In this document: in pieces, positions 15,748 to 24,511 of the stretch
Position numbering within the stretch: the first letter of the stretch is position 1
Layout of the letters: each line of letters starts with the position of its first letter
Origin: Gracilaria gracilis
Taxonomy: Eukaryota > Rhodophyta > Florideophyceae > Gracilariales > Gracilariaceae
Length of the DNA: 25,096 bases
Assembly (NCBI GenBank): GCA_030374805.1
Contig: JARGSG010000210.1
Location: forward strand, 1 to 25,096
Direction of reading: 5' to 3'
Translations under genes and position numbers: made by a program
Notes under the pieces: model-generated
The model's input: only the letters and a program-made list of their open reading frames with translations
What the model was told of the DNA's origin: nothing
Database searches by the model: none

Positions 15748-18700
15748 ATGACGACAAAGGCCATTCGTACCATTACTTGCTTTTTAGCCTGCCGCGAAGT
15801 ATGGCTCGAGCAATGCCCGGAAGTAGTAACGCAAGCTCAGAATTACGCATCATTCGCGAAATGGATAAGGCAGTTGGAGGAGGCTAAAAGGTCTGCAGGT
15901 GAGCCTTCACCACATCCTCCCGCTGTGGCCAACCTTCTTCACGTGCTTCTAGACGGAAGGGACATCAGAAATTACGAAACCGCAAGCTTGGCTGTGGGGG
16001 GGTTGTTTAATCAACACCTTCACAATTACTACCGCATCGCTTTTGCTACCGATATGCACCCTGGAGAGTCAGACCGCCGAGTACGGCAGTTTGTTTTGCA
16101 TTTATGCAACTGTAGACTCCGCTGGTATCCTTACACCTCTTTACTGGTTCCATTCTTTACTTGTTCTGTTTTTCGCCCAGCTCGAACAACGGCGAAACAA
16201 AAGGACAGTATTTTCCTCACGGAACCATCAACAAGGTGGGAACAACTTTTGTTCTTATCCGCCCTGGTGCATATATCAAAGTTTCGGAAGGACAAAGGCT
16301 CTCACATCCCATCCCTGAAGAGATTAGGTCGAAAGGGAGCCCAACGTATTGGGAAATCCATACAGCTGCTTGTACGCGCTTGGGACCGATTTTCTTTTTA
16401 TCTGGGTTTCCAGAGCGTGGAGCAACTATGCACTCCTTACGTTTTTCTCGATAACAACCTGGTATACAAAGTGGTCGATTCCCGATCGGATGGCTATGTT
16501 TCAAGGCGTTCTGCGAAAGAATTTCATATATCCCCGAGTCTAACACATGATCCGACGCAAGTTTCCCAGTTCGCCTTATCTATCACAGACACAATTGACA
16601 ACAGCTTGCGTGAAATTGTATCCGATTTCCTTGCTGATATATATGCAGTAACGGAATACGACGAATTATACTCGTGCCAAGACCAAGGTCCCTTCCGTTT
16701 TTATGAATCATTGAAGGTGCCGACCTCCTGTAGTACCCCCTCTGCTTCTCAACACACACATATGGACACTGATCTTCTCCCCAACCATTTTCTTCGGTAT
16801 CCCTACGCTTTGACTGCCAATATTCGCAGTTCGGTGGAGATGTACAAATCACCAAAAACGGTGCCCCACCGGGTCCTTTTGAGGATCCGATGTCGACCAC
16901 CTTCTGATACGCCGCTTTCAAAGCAACCACCCCGCAAGAGAAGAAAAAGTGATGCACCAAAAACTGCCTCTGGTTCTACCGTATACAACGTCCCGAAACC
17001 GCTGCACCGCCGAACTCTCAACGATTTGTTGCGCACCCCACCACTCAATGCGGGAAAAGGTGCGTCAAGTGAAGAAGATGCAAATCCGGGAGCTTCCGTC
17101 CCAGAACTGGCGGCGATTAAACAGCGTGACTTGCATTCGGCAATCAGCAATCTTTACAACATCGTTGGGGACAAGTTTGCTCTCCTGGATACTGGGTTCG
17201 AGAACTTCGCAAATGCTTTGAGGCTGAAGTACGGACATTTGAACATCATTGGTAAAACGCAACTTGTTCTAATTGATCCTCCTCGTAATATTCGCGACTA
17301 CTCGTACGATACCCTCAATCACGACCAAATAATAATGACGGTACGTCTGATTGGGAAACTCCTTCGCCCTGGAGGTCATGCACTCATTTTGTCGTCATTT
17401 CAGATGGCGCAAACCTGGATAGAGCTGTTTACAAAGGCCCCGAATCTCCCGGCAACGAAACTTCGTTGTGAAGATTTCGAAGCAGATATGGAAGACACTG
17501 ACGATGATAGTAGCAGTGATGAAAGTGAAGAGGGCGAAAGTACTGGACGTACACCAACAACACCTCCCCACCGTAAGAGCAGCTTAACTAAATCAACATT
17601 CACTGTCGATCAAGTTCCAATCGTGTTCTCATGGCATCCTTCTCAAAACAAGGGCAGCAGTTCGAAAAGAAAGAATTCCATTCTCGTAAACATGAATGAG
17701 TACGCGATACACGTGAAGAGAAATGGTCTCACTTCCGCAAACGAATTCGAAATGGAAAACACGGACAGAAATTTCAACTTCGTCGGGTGTTCTTACCCAC
17801 CTTGGAAAAACACAATAAACAATATCAAAGATCTCCCACCACACGAGCAGGTTCGGGTAACTTTTAACCCAAGTGCCCCAGATGGTACCGATTCCAGAAA
17901 CTCAACGGATACAATTGGTTCTCGTGTCAAGACTTACGCTCTACGAAGTGATCAAAAACCGATCGCACTGATCCAAGAACTTATTGCTCGCTACTCCAGG
18001 CCTGGCGACATTGTGATCGACTTTTTTGCTGGAACGTTCTCAACAGCGATAGCCGCAATGTCACTGCCAGGACACCGCCGTTTCTTTGGTTGTGAAATAG
18101 ACGTACGGTGTCATGCAGCTGCAAAGCTGAACTTTCTTATTGCTCTCTCGAAGACGATATACTACAGGGCAAACGATATCTTGTTTGATATGGGCCTGTA
18201 TAAAAAAGCTATGTGCCTTATAACTACTGTGGTTCGGCTTCTCACATGCGGAAGTGTGGAGAATGCCGTGTTTCCAGGGAACCTGTACTTGAAACGTGTT
18301 GATCCACTTACCGTTCTCGCTGGTGACAAGCGCTGGAGAGCTCCCGCTCCATATCCGCATTACCAAAGGTTTTCTAGTGCCATACTTGCAGCACTGAGCT
18401 CAATGTGGAACGATCATGCTTTTGTCCGAATGGCAAACAGTACACCATTCCAAAAATGGACGGAACGTTACCAAGGGCTTCTGCAACAGGTGAGCATGGA
18501 AGATCTGTTACTGGTGGAAAGTTCTGCGAACAACCTCATTATTGCAAAGAGTACCATACAGCACCCACTCGCCGGTAAAGGTGCATTTGCGGCCCAAACG
18601 TTTCGAAAAGACCAGGTCATCTGCCAGTATTACGGCACTTTAGTCTACCACGACCTTACCAAGAGGCACCAGGAGGTGAAAAGTGCCTATTCGTGTTCTC

Positions 18701-19110
18701 ATAATTACGGACATGGTGTTCTGGCAGTGGACTGCCAAAGATTTGCAGAGTACGCAATCCAAGTTTCAGTTCGTCCTGCAGCATTCCCAGACGTGACAAC
18801 TATAGATAAGAAAAACGGTCTCAAAACAGTATATGTCGTACCGTTTAAGTTCTGTACTGCAGCATACATTAATGATTACAACTACCACCATATGGATAAG
18901 CAGTTCCAGGCAGCAATGAACAATCGAATTCCTGACGCACACCGCCGTGTGCCAAATGTTCAGTTTCAACTTAAAACTGACAATATTAGTCACCCAGATC
19001 ACCTCGAGAATCAGGCAATGATCAACGTCATTGCAACTCGAACGATCAACCCTGGACAGGAGCTCTTTACTTCGTACGAAAAATGCGGTGTGGTAACATC
19101 TCTCTGCTAG
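15748..19110 (+). CDS. Fusion of a beta-class DNA amino-methyltransferase and a SET domain
   Basis: An intact 1120-residue protein. Residues 1-500 are an unrecognised globular region followed by a basic linker (PPRKRRK near 393). The methyltransferase part has LVLIDPPRNI (D510-R513), then LLRPGGHALIL as in amino-methyltransferases. An acidic insert (about 570-600) follows, then the AdoMet-binding IDFFAGTFSTA (D758-F764) and FGCEID (E783, D785). Motif IV before motif I is the beta-class order, whose members make N6-methyladenine or N4-methylcytosine. The C-terminus is a SET domain: GKGAFAAQTF (943-952), YINDYN (1040-1045; N1042 conserved, usual His replaced by Asp) and GQELFTSYE, typical of lysine methyltransferases. 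DPPR instead of DPP(Y/W/F) is unusual. The ATG is the first after an in-frame TAG at 15730. Such a double writer would link DNA and protein methylation. Divergent from the right ParB-like gene, and paralogous to the degenerate left locus. Confidence 0.82.
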   Translation: MTTKAIRTITCFLACREVWLEQCPEVVTQAQNYASFAKWIRQLEEAKRSAGEPSPHPPAVANLLHVLLDGRDIRNYETASLAVGGLFNQHLHNYYRIAFATDMHPGESDRRVRQFVLHLCNCRLRWYPYTSLLVPFFTCSVFRPARTTAKQKDSIFLTEPSTRWEQLLFLSALVHISKFRKDKGSHIPSLKRLGRKGAQRIGKSIQLLVRAWDRFSFYLGFQSVEQLCTPYVFLDNNLVYKVVDSRSDGYVSRRSAKEFHISPSLTHDPTQVSQFALSITDTIDNSLREIVSDFLADIYAVTEYDELYSCQDQGPFRFYESLKVPTSCSTPSASQHTHMDTDLLPNHFLRYPYALTANIRSSVEMYKSPKTVPHRVLLRIRCRPPSDTPLSKQPPRKRRKSDAPKTASGSTVYNVPKPLHRRTLNDLLRTPPLNAGKGASSEEDANPGASVPELAAIKQRDLHSAISNLYNIVGDKFALLDTGFENFANALRLKYGHLNIIGKTQLVLIDPPRNIRDYSYDTLNHDQIIMTVRLIGKLLRPGGHALILSSFQMAQTWIELFTKAPNLPATKLRCEDFEADMEDTDDDSSSDESEEGESTGRTPTTPPHRKSSLTKSTFTVDQVPIVFSWHPSQNKGSSSKRKNSILVNMNEYAIHVKRNGLTSANEFEMENTDRNFNFVGCSYPPWKNTINNIKDLPPHEQVRVTFNPSAPDGTDSRNSTDTIGSRVKTYALRSDQKPIALIQELIARYSRPGDIVIDFFAGTFSTAIAAMSLPGHRRFFGCEIDVRCHAAAKLNFLIALSKTIYYRANDILFDMGLYKKAMCLITTVVRLLTCGSVENAVFPGNLYLKRVDPLTVLAGDKRWRAPAPYPHYQRFSSAILAALSSMWNDHAFVRMANSTPFQKWTERYQGLLQQVSMEDLLLVESSANNLIIAKSTIQHPLAGKGAFAAQTFRKDQVICQYYGTLVYHDLTKRHQEVKSAYSCSHNYGHGVLAVDCQRFAEYAIQVSVRPAAFPDVTTIDKKNGLKTVYVVPFKFCTAAYINDYNYHHMDKQFQAAMNNRIPDAHRRVPNVQFQLKTDNISHPDHLENQAMINVIATRTINPGQELFTSYEKCGVVTSLC

Positions 19111-19749
19111 TGAAATAATAGAATCATTCCTTCAAAGTGTACAGCCGTTCTTATATTGAGATGAGTGGTCGCGGTGTTTAGAATTTAATGGACACGTTTT
19201 CTTTGATGAATACCGCGAGGTGTACTACAGAACTCGGTAGAAAACGGCTGAGCACGTTAAGTGATGGATTTGTGGGATGATAGGTACCTGATTTCAAGGA
19301 TGTTCAATGATTTGGTTATTGCAGACAACCATACGTTGAATAACACGCACATTGCAACTTTCAGAAAGGCAATGAACGCTCCGGAAGATGTTTTGTACAA
19401 TGTTGCTCGAAAGTTAGACATGGATAGTGCTGGTGGGTTTTGGTGAGATAATCAAATGAAGTGGCGAAGATATCAGCAAATTGTTGTGGATGCTAAGAGT
19501 AGGGGAATCGGTAGAAAAAAAGGGGGTTCTGAAACGACTATCTGTTTTCGTACTGCGCGTAGACAGTGTACCAGACTGCTAGACCTCGGTTAGATTTTGG
19601 CGTGATGCGGGCGGACATGCCAAGTGAGCTCCACAAGTCGTACAGGGAATGTTGCCGTCTGCTCAGCGATAGAAGATGAACACAGCCAACGGATGCATGC
19701 TGTTGGCTATTTCCACCCTTAACAAGGACGTATGGTTACATATAGTCTA
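19111..19749. other. Gap after the MTase-SET gene with one small open frame
   Basis: No gene of known type. A 60-codon frame from ATG 19264 to TGA 19446 (MDLWDDRYLISRMFNDL..., later HTLNNTHIATF) has ordinary composition and may be a gene remnant; I recognise nothing in it. A short hairpin (19684-19708) lies near the right end, just before the duplicated segment begins. Confidence 0.35.
19684..19708. repeat. Short inverted repeat
   Basis: AGCCAAC (19684-19690) and GTTGGCT (19702-19708) pair perfectly around an 11-base loop containing GCATGC. It could be a 3'-end hairpin of the upstream transcript, or mark the edge of the duplicated segment that starts about 40 bases later. Confidence 0.45.
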
Positions 19750-19836
19750 CGACAGTGCTTTTCAGCTTCTGAAGCAATGCACAGAACAAACTATGATTAA
19801 ACCCAACAAAACTGTGGTACAAAACTGTGGTACACA

Positions 19837-19870
19837 AACATGAACCGGGTTTTGGCTTTGTCCTAGGACA
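19837..19870 (+). promoter_or_regulatory. Bipartite CCTAGG element, copy 4
   Basis: AACATGAACC (19837-19846), 12 bases (GGGTTTTGGCTT), TGTCCTAGGACA (19859-19870). It lies about 240 bases upstream of the peptidase ATG. Confidence 0.8.
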
Positions 19871-19919
19871 TGCGGTATACATATTTGAAAAATACTGTTC
19901 ACAATTTTGAACACCTGTA

Positions 19920-19955
19920 CAACGTGTAGAATGCAAAAGTGCATTTTACACGTGG
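19920..19955. promoter_or_regulatory. Interrupted palindrome, copy 4, upstream of the peptidase gene
   Basis: The same 36 bases as at 6774-6809. The right arm TACACGTGG holds a G-box CACGTG. It sits between the bipartite element and the peptidase start, the same order as in the left copy and at 11284-11389. Confidence 0.8.
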
Positions 19956-20111
19956 AGGATTGTTTCTCGCGACGCAGCTTTTGCAAATCGTGAGAGCTTG
20001 CTCCACTCCATCTGCAGCAATCGTGGACATTGACGAGAAGCTCATTTCAACCCTTTGTTCTCTCACATTGAGGTTATCGACTTGCCACATGCATGTCGCT
20101 GGAATCCGAAA

Positions 20112-21884
20112 ATGAGCTTCGAAAACGATCCGAGAATTGGACCTGTCGAAAACCCAGATATTGATCGTGTTATTTCGGAGTATAACAAGGCAGTACGGCA
20201 GTGTCATAAACCACTTGAAGCAGAGCGAATGCCAGCGACGGATTCAGAAAGCGAGAACGAATACCTCTTGATTTCATTGGGCGATTCTTCTTCAGAATAC
20301 GAACGCGATGATTGTTCGAGCGCCGACGGAAGATCTAGTGGCGATGCCCATGGGTCTGGGTCTGAATGGAATCTAGATGAACTAATTGTTGACTCGTCCT
20401 CTGATTTGCAAAAGCAGAAAGACGAGTCGAGTCACAAATTAGAGCATCCAGGGATTAGACCCGAAGGCATTGTACCGGAAATACAGAAAGCAGCTGAGCT
20501 AACAGCTCAAACGTTGAATGATGGATTGAAGTATACCAGTCTGAAAGGCGTTTTCTTCTCTGCAGATGTTATTGGTACACATCGCCAAAATGAGGTTCTC
20601 CAAAATTCCCCATCACTCTGTGACACATTTCATCTCAACTTCTTTTACCTTTTGGCAAAGCATGGAAACTTTCTTTTGCCAACACATCTGAATCGCAAAG
20701 GTTTCGAATGGGCAAACAAGGACGAGTGGTATCTGTGCTCGATCATGAAAAGCGGACACCCGTGGGATGTGTCAAATGCTGGTGAGCTTTACAAGCTTCT
20801 GCTACCTTTGGAAATGGTTGAAAATGATCGTTCATACCAGAAGTCTATCAAACTTCAGATGAGTGGATTTGAATCCATTCTGAAGAATGATTGGCACGCA
20901 TATGAAAGGAATCGTATGCTCTTGTTGCAAACCAAAGGCCAGCAGTTTTTCGAGCATCTTTGTACGGCAGATGGTATTAGAGCCCGATCAGTATCTCTCA
21001 AGGACAAGCGTGGGTGTTTGTATTTCGATAATTCGTGTGCCTTAGATTCACTTCTGTTCATCTTCCCACACCTCTATTGGATGCTTTTTAAGAAGGAACT
21101 TTTCGGGAAGACCGATAATGGGATATCGTACGCCTTCAAAGCTCCAGGAGCTATAGTGGTGTGCGTCATAATGCAAAGTTTATTCTCAATTGGAGTGAAT
21201 CACTACCGTGAACGTTTTCATCAGCGAATCTCGAACTACTTGCGAGTTCTAATCCAAGATCTTTCGAGCTTTTACAGGCCAAGAGGAAAGCCCCTTCCTC
21301 GTTTTTGGGACCCATGTAAGAAAAATCCCTTCTTGAACATAAACGAAGTAGTTTGGTATATCCTCCCAAGACTGCTCGGCGCAAAGGGACACTGTAGCTT
21401 ACTATCTCAATTGGAGTTCAGGAGGATAATGATATCTGATGATTGCTTGAAAGATTGCTTGAGGGATCGCAAGACTTCATCTACTTTTGCTGAATTTCTT
21501 CACGACCTCGTTATTCTCAAGAACGGCCGTGTGGTTGAAGGATGCCTTGTATTTCACCTAGATGAAAAAGTTTCAAACCCAAATGTTCAAGTACTTAAAG
21601 AGCTTCTTGGTGAAACCCGTACATTTTCTTCCAATGGATATGAGTTGAAAATTCTGGCATTCTTAGGATACGAACTTAAATCTTCCGAAACTCACTTTAT
21701 TTCAGGCGTTCTGTTCAAGGCCACTAACGGCAAAGACAGAATCTACTTTTACGACGGCACAAATGATGGTGGGAAACCCAAAGGAATGACGCTGCGGACT
21801 GCATTTCAGAAGAACAATTCTGTTTTCTCCGTTCCCCGTCTACTTACTTTTGCAGTGGCTTCGAGGGCAGAAGTCATTGAATAA
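20112..21884 (+). CDS. USP-like cysteine peptidase with SUMO-interaction-like motifs
   Basis: A 590-residue protein from the first ATG at 20112; the frame is open for at least another 19 codons upstream without an ATG. The N-terminal 130 residues are acidic and serine-rich and contain two motifs that fit SUMO-interaction sites: YLLISLGDSSSEYE and ELIVDSSSD (hydrophobic core, then acidic/serine tail). The C-terminal half fits a papain-like USP (C19/C98) fold: DNSCALDSLLFIF with C309 as nucleophile, THFISGVLF with H528, and YFYDG with D548, in the right order and spacing. Such enzymes cut ubiquitin or SUMO from proteins. The SIM-like motifs favour a SUMO peptidase such as the USPL1 type, but this is inference. 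Promoter elements precede it, and it converges with the 384-aa orphan gene, with 34 bases between stops. A broken partial copy lies at 6594-7348. Confidence 0.68.
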   Translation: MSFENDPRIGPVENPDIDRVISEYNKAVRQCHKPLEAERMPATDSESENEYLLISLGDSSSEYERDDCSSADGRSSGDAHGSGSEWNLDELIVDSSSDLQKQKDESSHKLEHPGIRPEGIVPEIQKAAELTAQTLNDGLKYTSLKGVFFSADVIGTHRQNEVLQNSPSLCDTFHLNFFYLLAKHGNFLLPTHLNRKGFEWANKDEWYLCSIMKSGHPWDVSNAGELYKLLLPLEMVENDRSYQKSIKLQMSGFESILKNDWHAYERNRMLLLQTKGQQFFEHLCTADGIRARSVSLKDKRGCLYFDNSCALDSLLFIFPHLYWMLFKKELFGKTDNGISYAFKAPGAIVVCVIMQSLFSIGVNHYRERFHQRISNYLRVLIQDLSSFYRPRGKPLPRFWDPCKKNPFLNINEVVWYILPRLLGAKGHCSLLSQLEFRRIMISDDCLKDCLRDRKTSSTFAEFLHDLVILKNGRVVEGCLVFHLDEKVSNPNVQVLKELLGETRTFSSNGYELKILAFLGYELKSSETHFISGVLFKATNGKDRIYFYDGTNDGGKPKGMTLRTAFQKNNSVFSVPRLLTFAVASRAEVIE

Positions 21885-21918
21885 GATCAGAAGAATAGAT
21901 GAAGCTTTTTTTGCAAAA

Positions 21919-23073
21919 TCAGCTTCGCAGGACACCATATATCTTTCTTATATCACAGATATTGGTTAAAGATTCTTCAATATCTTCATTTAGCCTGCCT
22001 ATCCAGTCGTGAGAGACCATTGATTTTCTCTCCAAACCATTATGTAGAGCATAGTTGTGTTGAGCGAGGTGTTGCTTCAAAGAGTTTGGAAGGAGGAAAA
22101 GGCACAGAGTGTTTTCCATATCCATTTCACAGAAGCAATAACTTGTGCCCCATCCTTTTAGAGACTGCTCGCCGAAACGGAACTTGACAAAAAGCTTCGC
22201 CCTTACCTTCGAGGCAACAAGAGACCTAGGTTTCGTAGAGACTACTTGCTTCGGTTCTGAGCGTAACCAGCCTTCATATCTCCTAGAGTTAATTAGAACG
22301 CTTACACAAGTGTCTTCTCCTTCACCATAACCAAGGCTTTTCTTCGTCCCTTTCGACATGCTCAGAAACGAAATCGGGCGCCAGCAGTACGTACCACTGC
22401 CTTGATATGTGAAGATCCGTTCTAGTTGAGTACTTTCGTCAACAGAATGTGGTAGAGATAGATAATCCAACCAGGAAATTATAGATTCGGGCTTTGGGGC
22501 CGGTACCCAAGCCAAGTAGCATGGGTCGAAACTGGGAGCCCCAGCGAATCCTCGTTGCGAAGTTAAAGAGTTTTTCTGCGCCCACCTACATGCTTCCAGT
22601 AATTTGGTGTTACACGAGAGCGATGCAAAGATGAGCTGTGTTTCAAGAGCGCGCTGTAAAACTATGCCTCCGATCCATTGTTCATAGTGGCAAACCTTGG
22701 TCCTTGGCATAAATTTCAGCTCTCCTTTCAAGAACGTAAGAACTTTGTCATTTCGTGAAGAGTAGTAGTCCAGAAGTCGTTTGTTTTCACTAGAATATTC
22801 GTAGTGGCTGATTGTTCTAGAAACACGAGATCGGTTAAACTGGAAGCATACTTTGCCTTCACGTTTCACAAGAAACCCAAGCCTGTGGTAACGTTGATCG
22901 GGGGAAACCAATAGAAATTGCGGACATACGTTTCCATTCGCGACATCCAACAGAAACTGTGGTAACCAGGTGTCAGGTGGCAGACTTTCATTCTTGATAC
23001 ACGAAGGATCGTTGTACAACGAAAGGAGAATGGGCATTCTCTCCTTCGTTGAAGAATGTATATGGGACATCAT
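21919..23073 (-). CDS. Orphan protein of 384 aa, paralogue of the 5260-6462 gene
   Basis: Starts at the first ATG (23073; a second Met follows at once) and ends at 21919. The frame is open without ATG up to a TAG near 23166, and a pyrimidine-rich CCCTCCTTTTAG just upstream could be a 3' splice site, so a 5' exon is possible. It shares with the 400-aa protein the blocks DPSCIK (22-27), then PP, QFLLVS, GFLVKR (66-71), a WVPAPKP block near residue 195 and WRPISF near 235. The C-terminus is helical and charged. There is no known catalytic signature, signal peptide or membrane helix. It faces the peptidase gene tail to tail. Function unknown. Confidence 0.78.
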   Translation of the reverse strand: MMSHIHSSTKERMPILLSLYNDPSCIKNESLPPDTWLPQFLLDVANGNVCPQFLLVSPDQRYHRLGFLVKREGKVCFQFNRSRVSRTISHYEYSSENKRLLDYYSSRNDKVLTFLKGELKFMPRTKVCHYEQWIGGIVLQRALETQLIFASLSCNTKLLEACRWAQKNSLTSQRGFAGAPSFDPCYLAWVPAPKPESIISWLDYLSLPHSVDESTQLERIFTYQGSGTYCWRPISFLSMSKGTKKSLGYGEGEDTCVSVLINSRRYEGWLRSEPKQVVSTKPRSLVASKVRAKLFVKFRFGEQSLKGWGTSYCFCEMDMENTLCLFLLPNSLKQHLAQHNYALHNGLERKSMVSHDWIGRLNEDIEESLTNICDIRKIYGVLRS

Positions 23074-23229
23074 AATGATTCGGATGCCTCGGAACAAAGA
23101 AACTAAAAGGAGGGATCGGTTTTTCGGTTGCAGAGATCCAGGAGAGTATGAGAGAATGAACGACTAGACGGCCTGCGTTTGTGCACGATTACGATTTTTT
23201 ACAAAAAGTACCGTAAGAAAACAAAATAA

Positions 23230-23427
23230 TCACCTATCCAAGAATACTAAAGCTTCCTGAAAGCGTCTGGCTTCAGCTGCTGAATCTGGCGTGTTCTCTA
23301 GCGCGCTCGCATTATCACACCGATCTAAACCATTGAAAATGCTTTCAGGTATATGTATTTGAATCGTGAACTTCTTTTTCATTCTTTCCTCAAGTGGAGA
23401 GGGCCACTCAGGAACTACTATCGTCAA
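23230..23427 (-). CDS. Possible small protein or displaced C-terminus of the Myb gene
   Basis: A 65-codon frame from an ATG at 23427 that overlaps the last 20 bases of the Myb frame. It has ordinary protein-like composition (EERMKKKFTIQIHIPESIF, then AAEARRFQEALVFLD). Since the Myb gene shows other frame breaks, this could be its true C-terminal end after one more slip near 23410, or a separate small gene. No family recognised. Confidence 0.35.
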   Translation of the reverse strand: MTIVVPEWPSPLEERMKKKFTIQIHIPESIFNGLDRCDNASALENTPDSAAEARRFQEALVFLDR

Positions 23428-24511
23428 ACTCCAGTAGGGGAGGAGAAACTGCCTTCCTTTTCGTCCTCCTCTTTCTGATGCTCACGTATCCTAGCATTCG
23501 GGCTCTATCCTTTAGACTGGTTTGAAGTCGTACAAATCCATTTGGAATAAACAACTCCTTCTGCATACGACTCCAGCTCCCGACTCCATACTGTTCAATA
23601 CCTTGGCGTAGTAATTTGTCTTCCCTGGGTGAGAATGAACCAGTCCTCAGTTGCAGTTCAGAGGCCTCGCCCGTAGTTGAAAACTTTTGGTTCCACCCAA
23701 GAGATCTCTTTTTTTCCTTACTGGTCCTTGATCTCTTCTGAGCAACACCATCATCTGAATCATCGTCAGAAAACAGATGAATCTTCAATATCTCATCAGC
23801 CTCATTGCCTTTCACTTTATCAAGGTTGCTGGCCAAATTCTTCTCCGTTTCTTGACCGAGGCAAATTATATTGGTGAAAACTTCATCAAGTTTCTCCTCC
23901 TCCCTGTCAATGATATGTTGGACGGAGGTTAACAGGGATGAAACACCTAACTGGTCAATAGACAACCCTCTGGCCCCATTGTACCTTTCGATCATATACT
24001 CTTTCAATGACTTCATTTCGCTCCTGAAGATGTCTTCATTCAAGAAAGGCTTCCATTTCACAAAACGAGATTTGCAATTCGAACCCAGCTTTTTCAGCAC
24101 ATGAACTTCACCTGAGCCACTAAGAACGGTGGATTTCACCAGAGAGATAACAGCTCTAAACAGTCTTGTTGTCAAAGCACTGTTACTTCCATTAATGAAG
24201 ATGTATGTGCTCCTATCTAGTAGAGAATAGAGTTGTTTCTCAGAGATTTCATTCAATTGCATGTCGTTCCTAAGCGTGAAAACTAGGCCTTTCGCTTCCA
24301 TGCATTGTACTTTAGCTGAGAGATGCTCTCGAAGAATTCCAGCTTGTTTTATCCCGTAGCACTTCTTCACGCACTCTTCAATAAACTTCCCGGACATTCC
24401 AACATCAAGAACTTTGCGAATGCCAGGCAATTCCGCTACTGAGAGAAGACAGCTGACCACTTGCGGGAAGTCCACATTCTCTTTCAGCCTGAGGCTCAGA
24501 ACCTCGGTCAC
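23408..24511 (-). CDS. Telobox-like Myb/SANT protein, C-terminal part
   Basis: An open frame of 367 codons starting at a GTG; the true start is upstream (see 24739-25073). The first 200 residues are helical and unrecognised. Next come an acidic patch (SDDDSDDG) and a basic nuclear-localisation-like run. A Myb/SANT repeat near the end reads FSPREDKLLRQGIEQYGVGSW, then FVRLQTSLKDRARML. The spaced aromatic residues and the RxxxxLKDRxR ending resemble the telobox Myb of TRF/TRB-type telomere-binding proteins (V.LKDKWR), although the third-helix W is replaced. A basic tail RKRRTKRK follows. The role is most likely sequence-specific DNA binding: telomere-like repeats, or the element's own sites. 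It is a candidate to read the palindromic elements found here, but this is speculation. Confidence 0.6.
   Translation of the reverse strand: MTEVLSLRLKENVDFPQVVSCLLSVAELPGIRKVLDVGMSGKFIEECVKKCYGIKQAGILREHLSAKVQCMEAKGLVFTLRNDMQLNEISEKQLYSLLDRSTYIFINGSNSALTTRLFRAVISLVKSTVLSGSGEVHVLKKLGSNCKSRFVKWKPFLNEDIFRSEMKSLKEYMIERYNGARGLSIDQLGVSSLLTSVQHIIDREEEKLDEVFTNIICLGQETEKNLASNLDKVKGNEADEILKIHLFSDDDSDDGVAQKRSRTSKEKKRSLGWNQKFSTTGEASELQLRTGSFSPREDKLLRQGIEQYGVGSWSRMQKELFIPNGFVRLQTSLKDRARMLGYVSIRKRRTKRKAVSPPLLEFDDSSS

Larger units (their letters stand above)
19750..20546 (+). repeat. Right copy of a duplicated promoter and 5' gene segment
   Basis: About 800 bp matching 6594-7348 in the same orientation. 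It starts at CAGTGCTTTTCAGCTTCTGAAG and ends inside the peptidase coding sequence at CAGT.TGAAA. The right copy has the intact reading frame, so it is the likely source. The two copies lie 13 kb apart. Confidence 0.85.
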
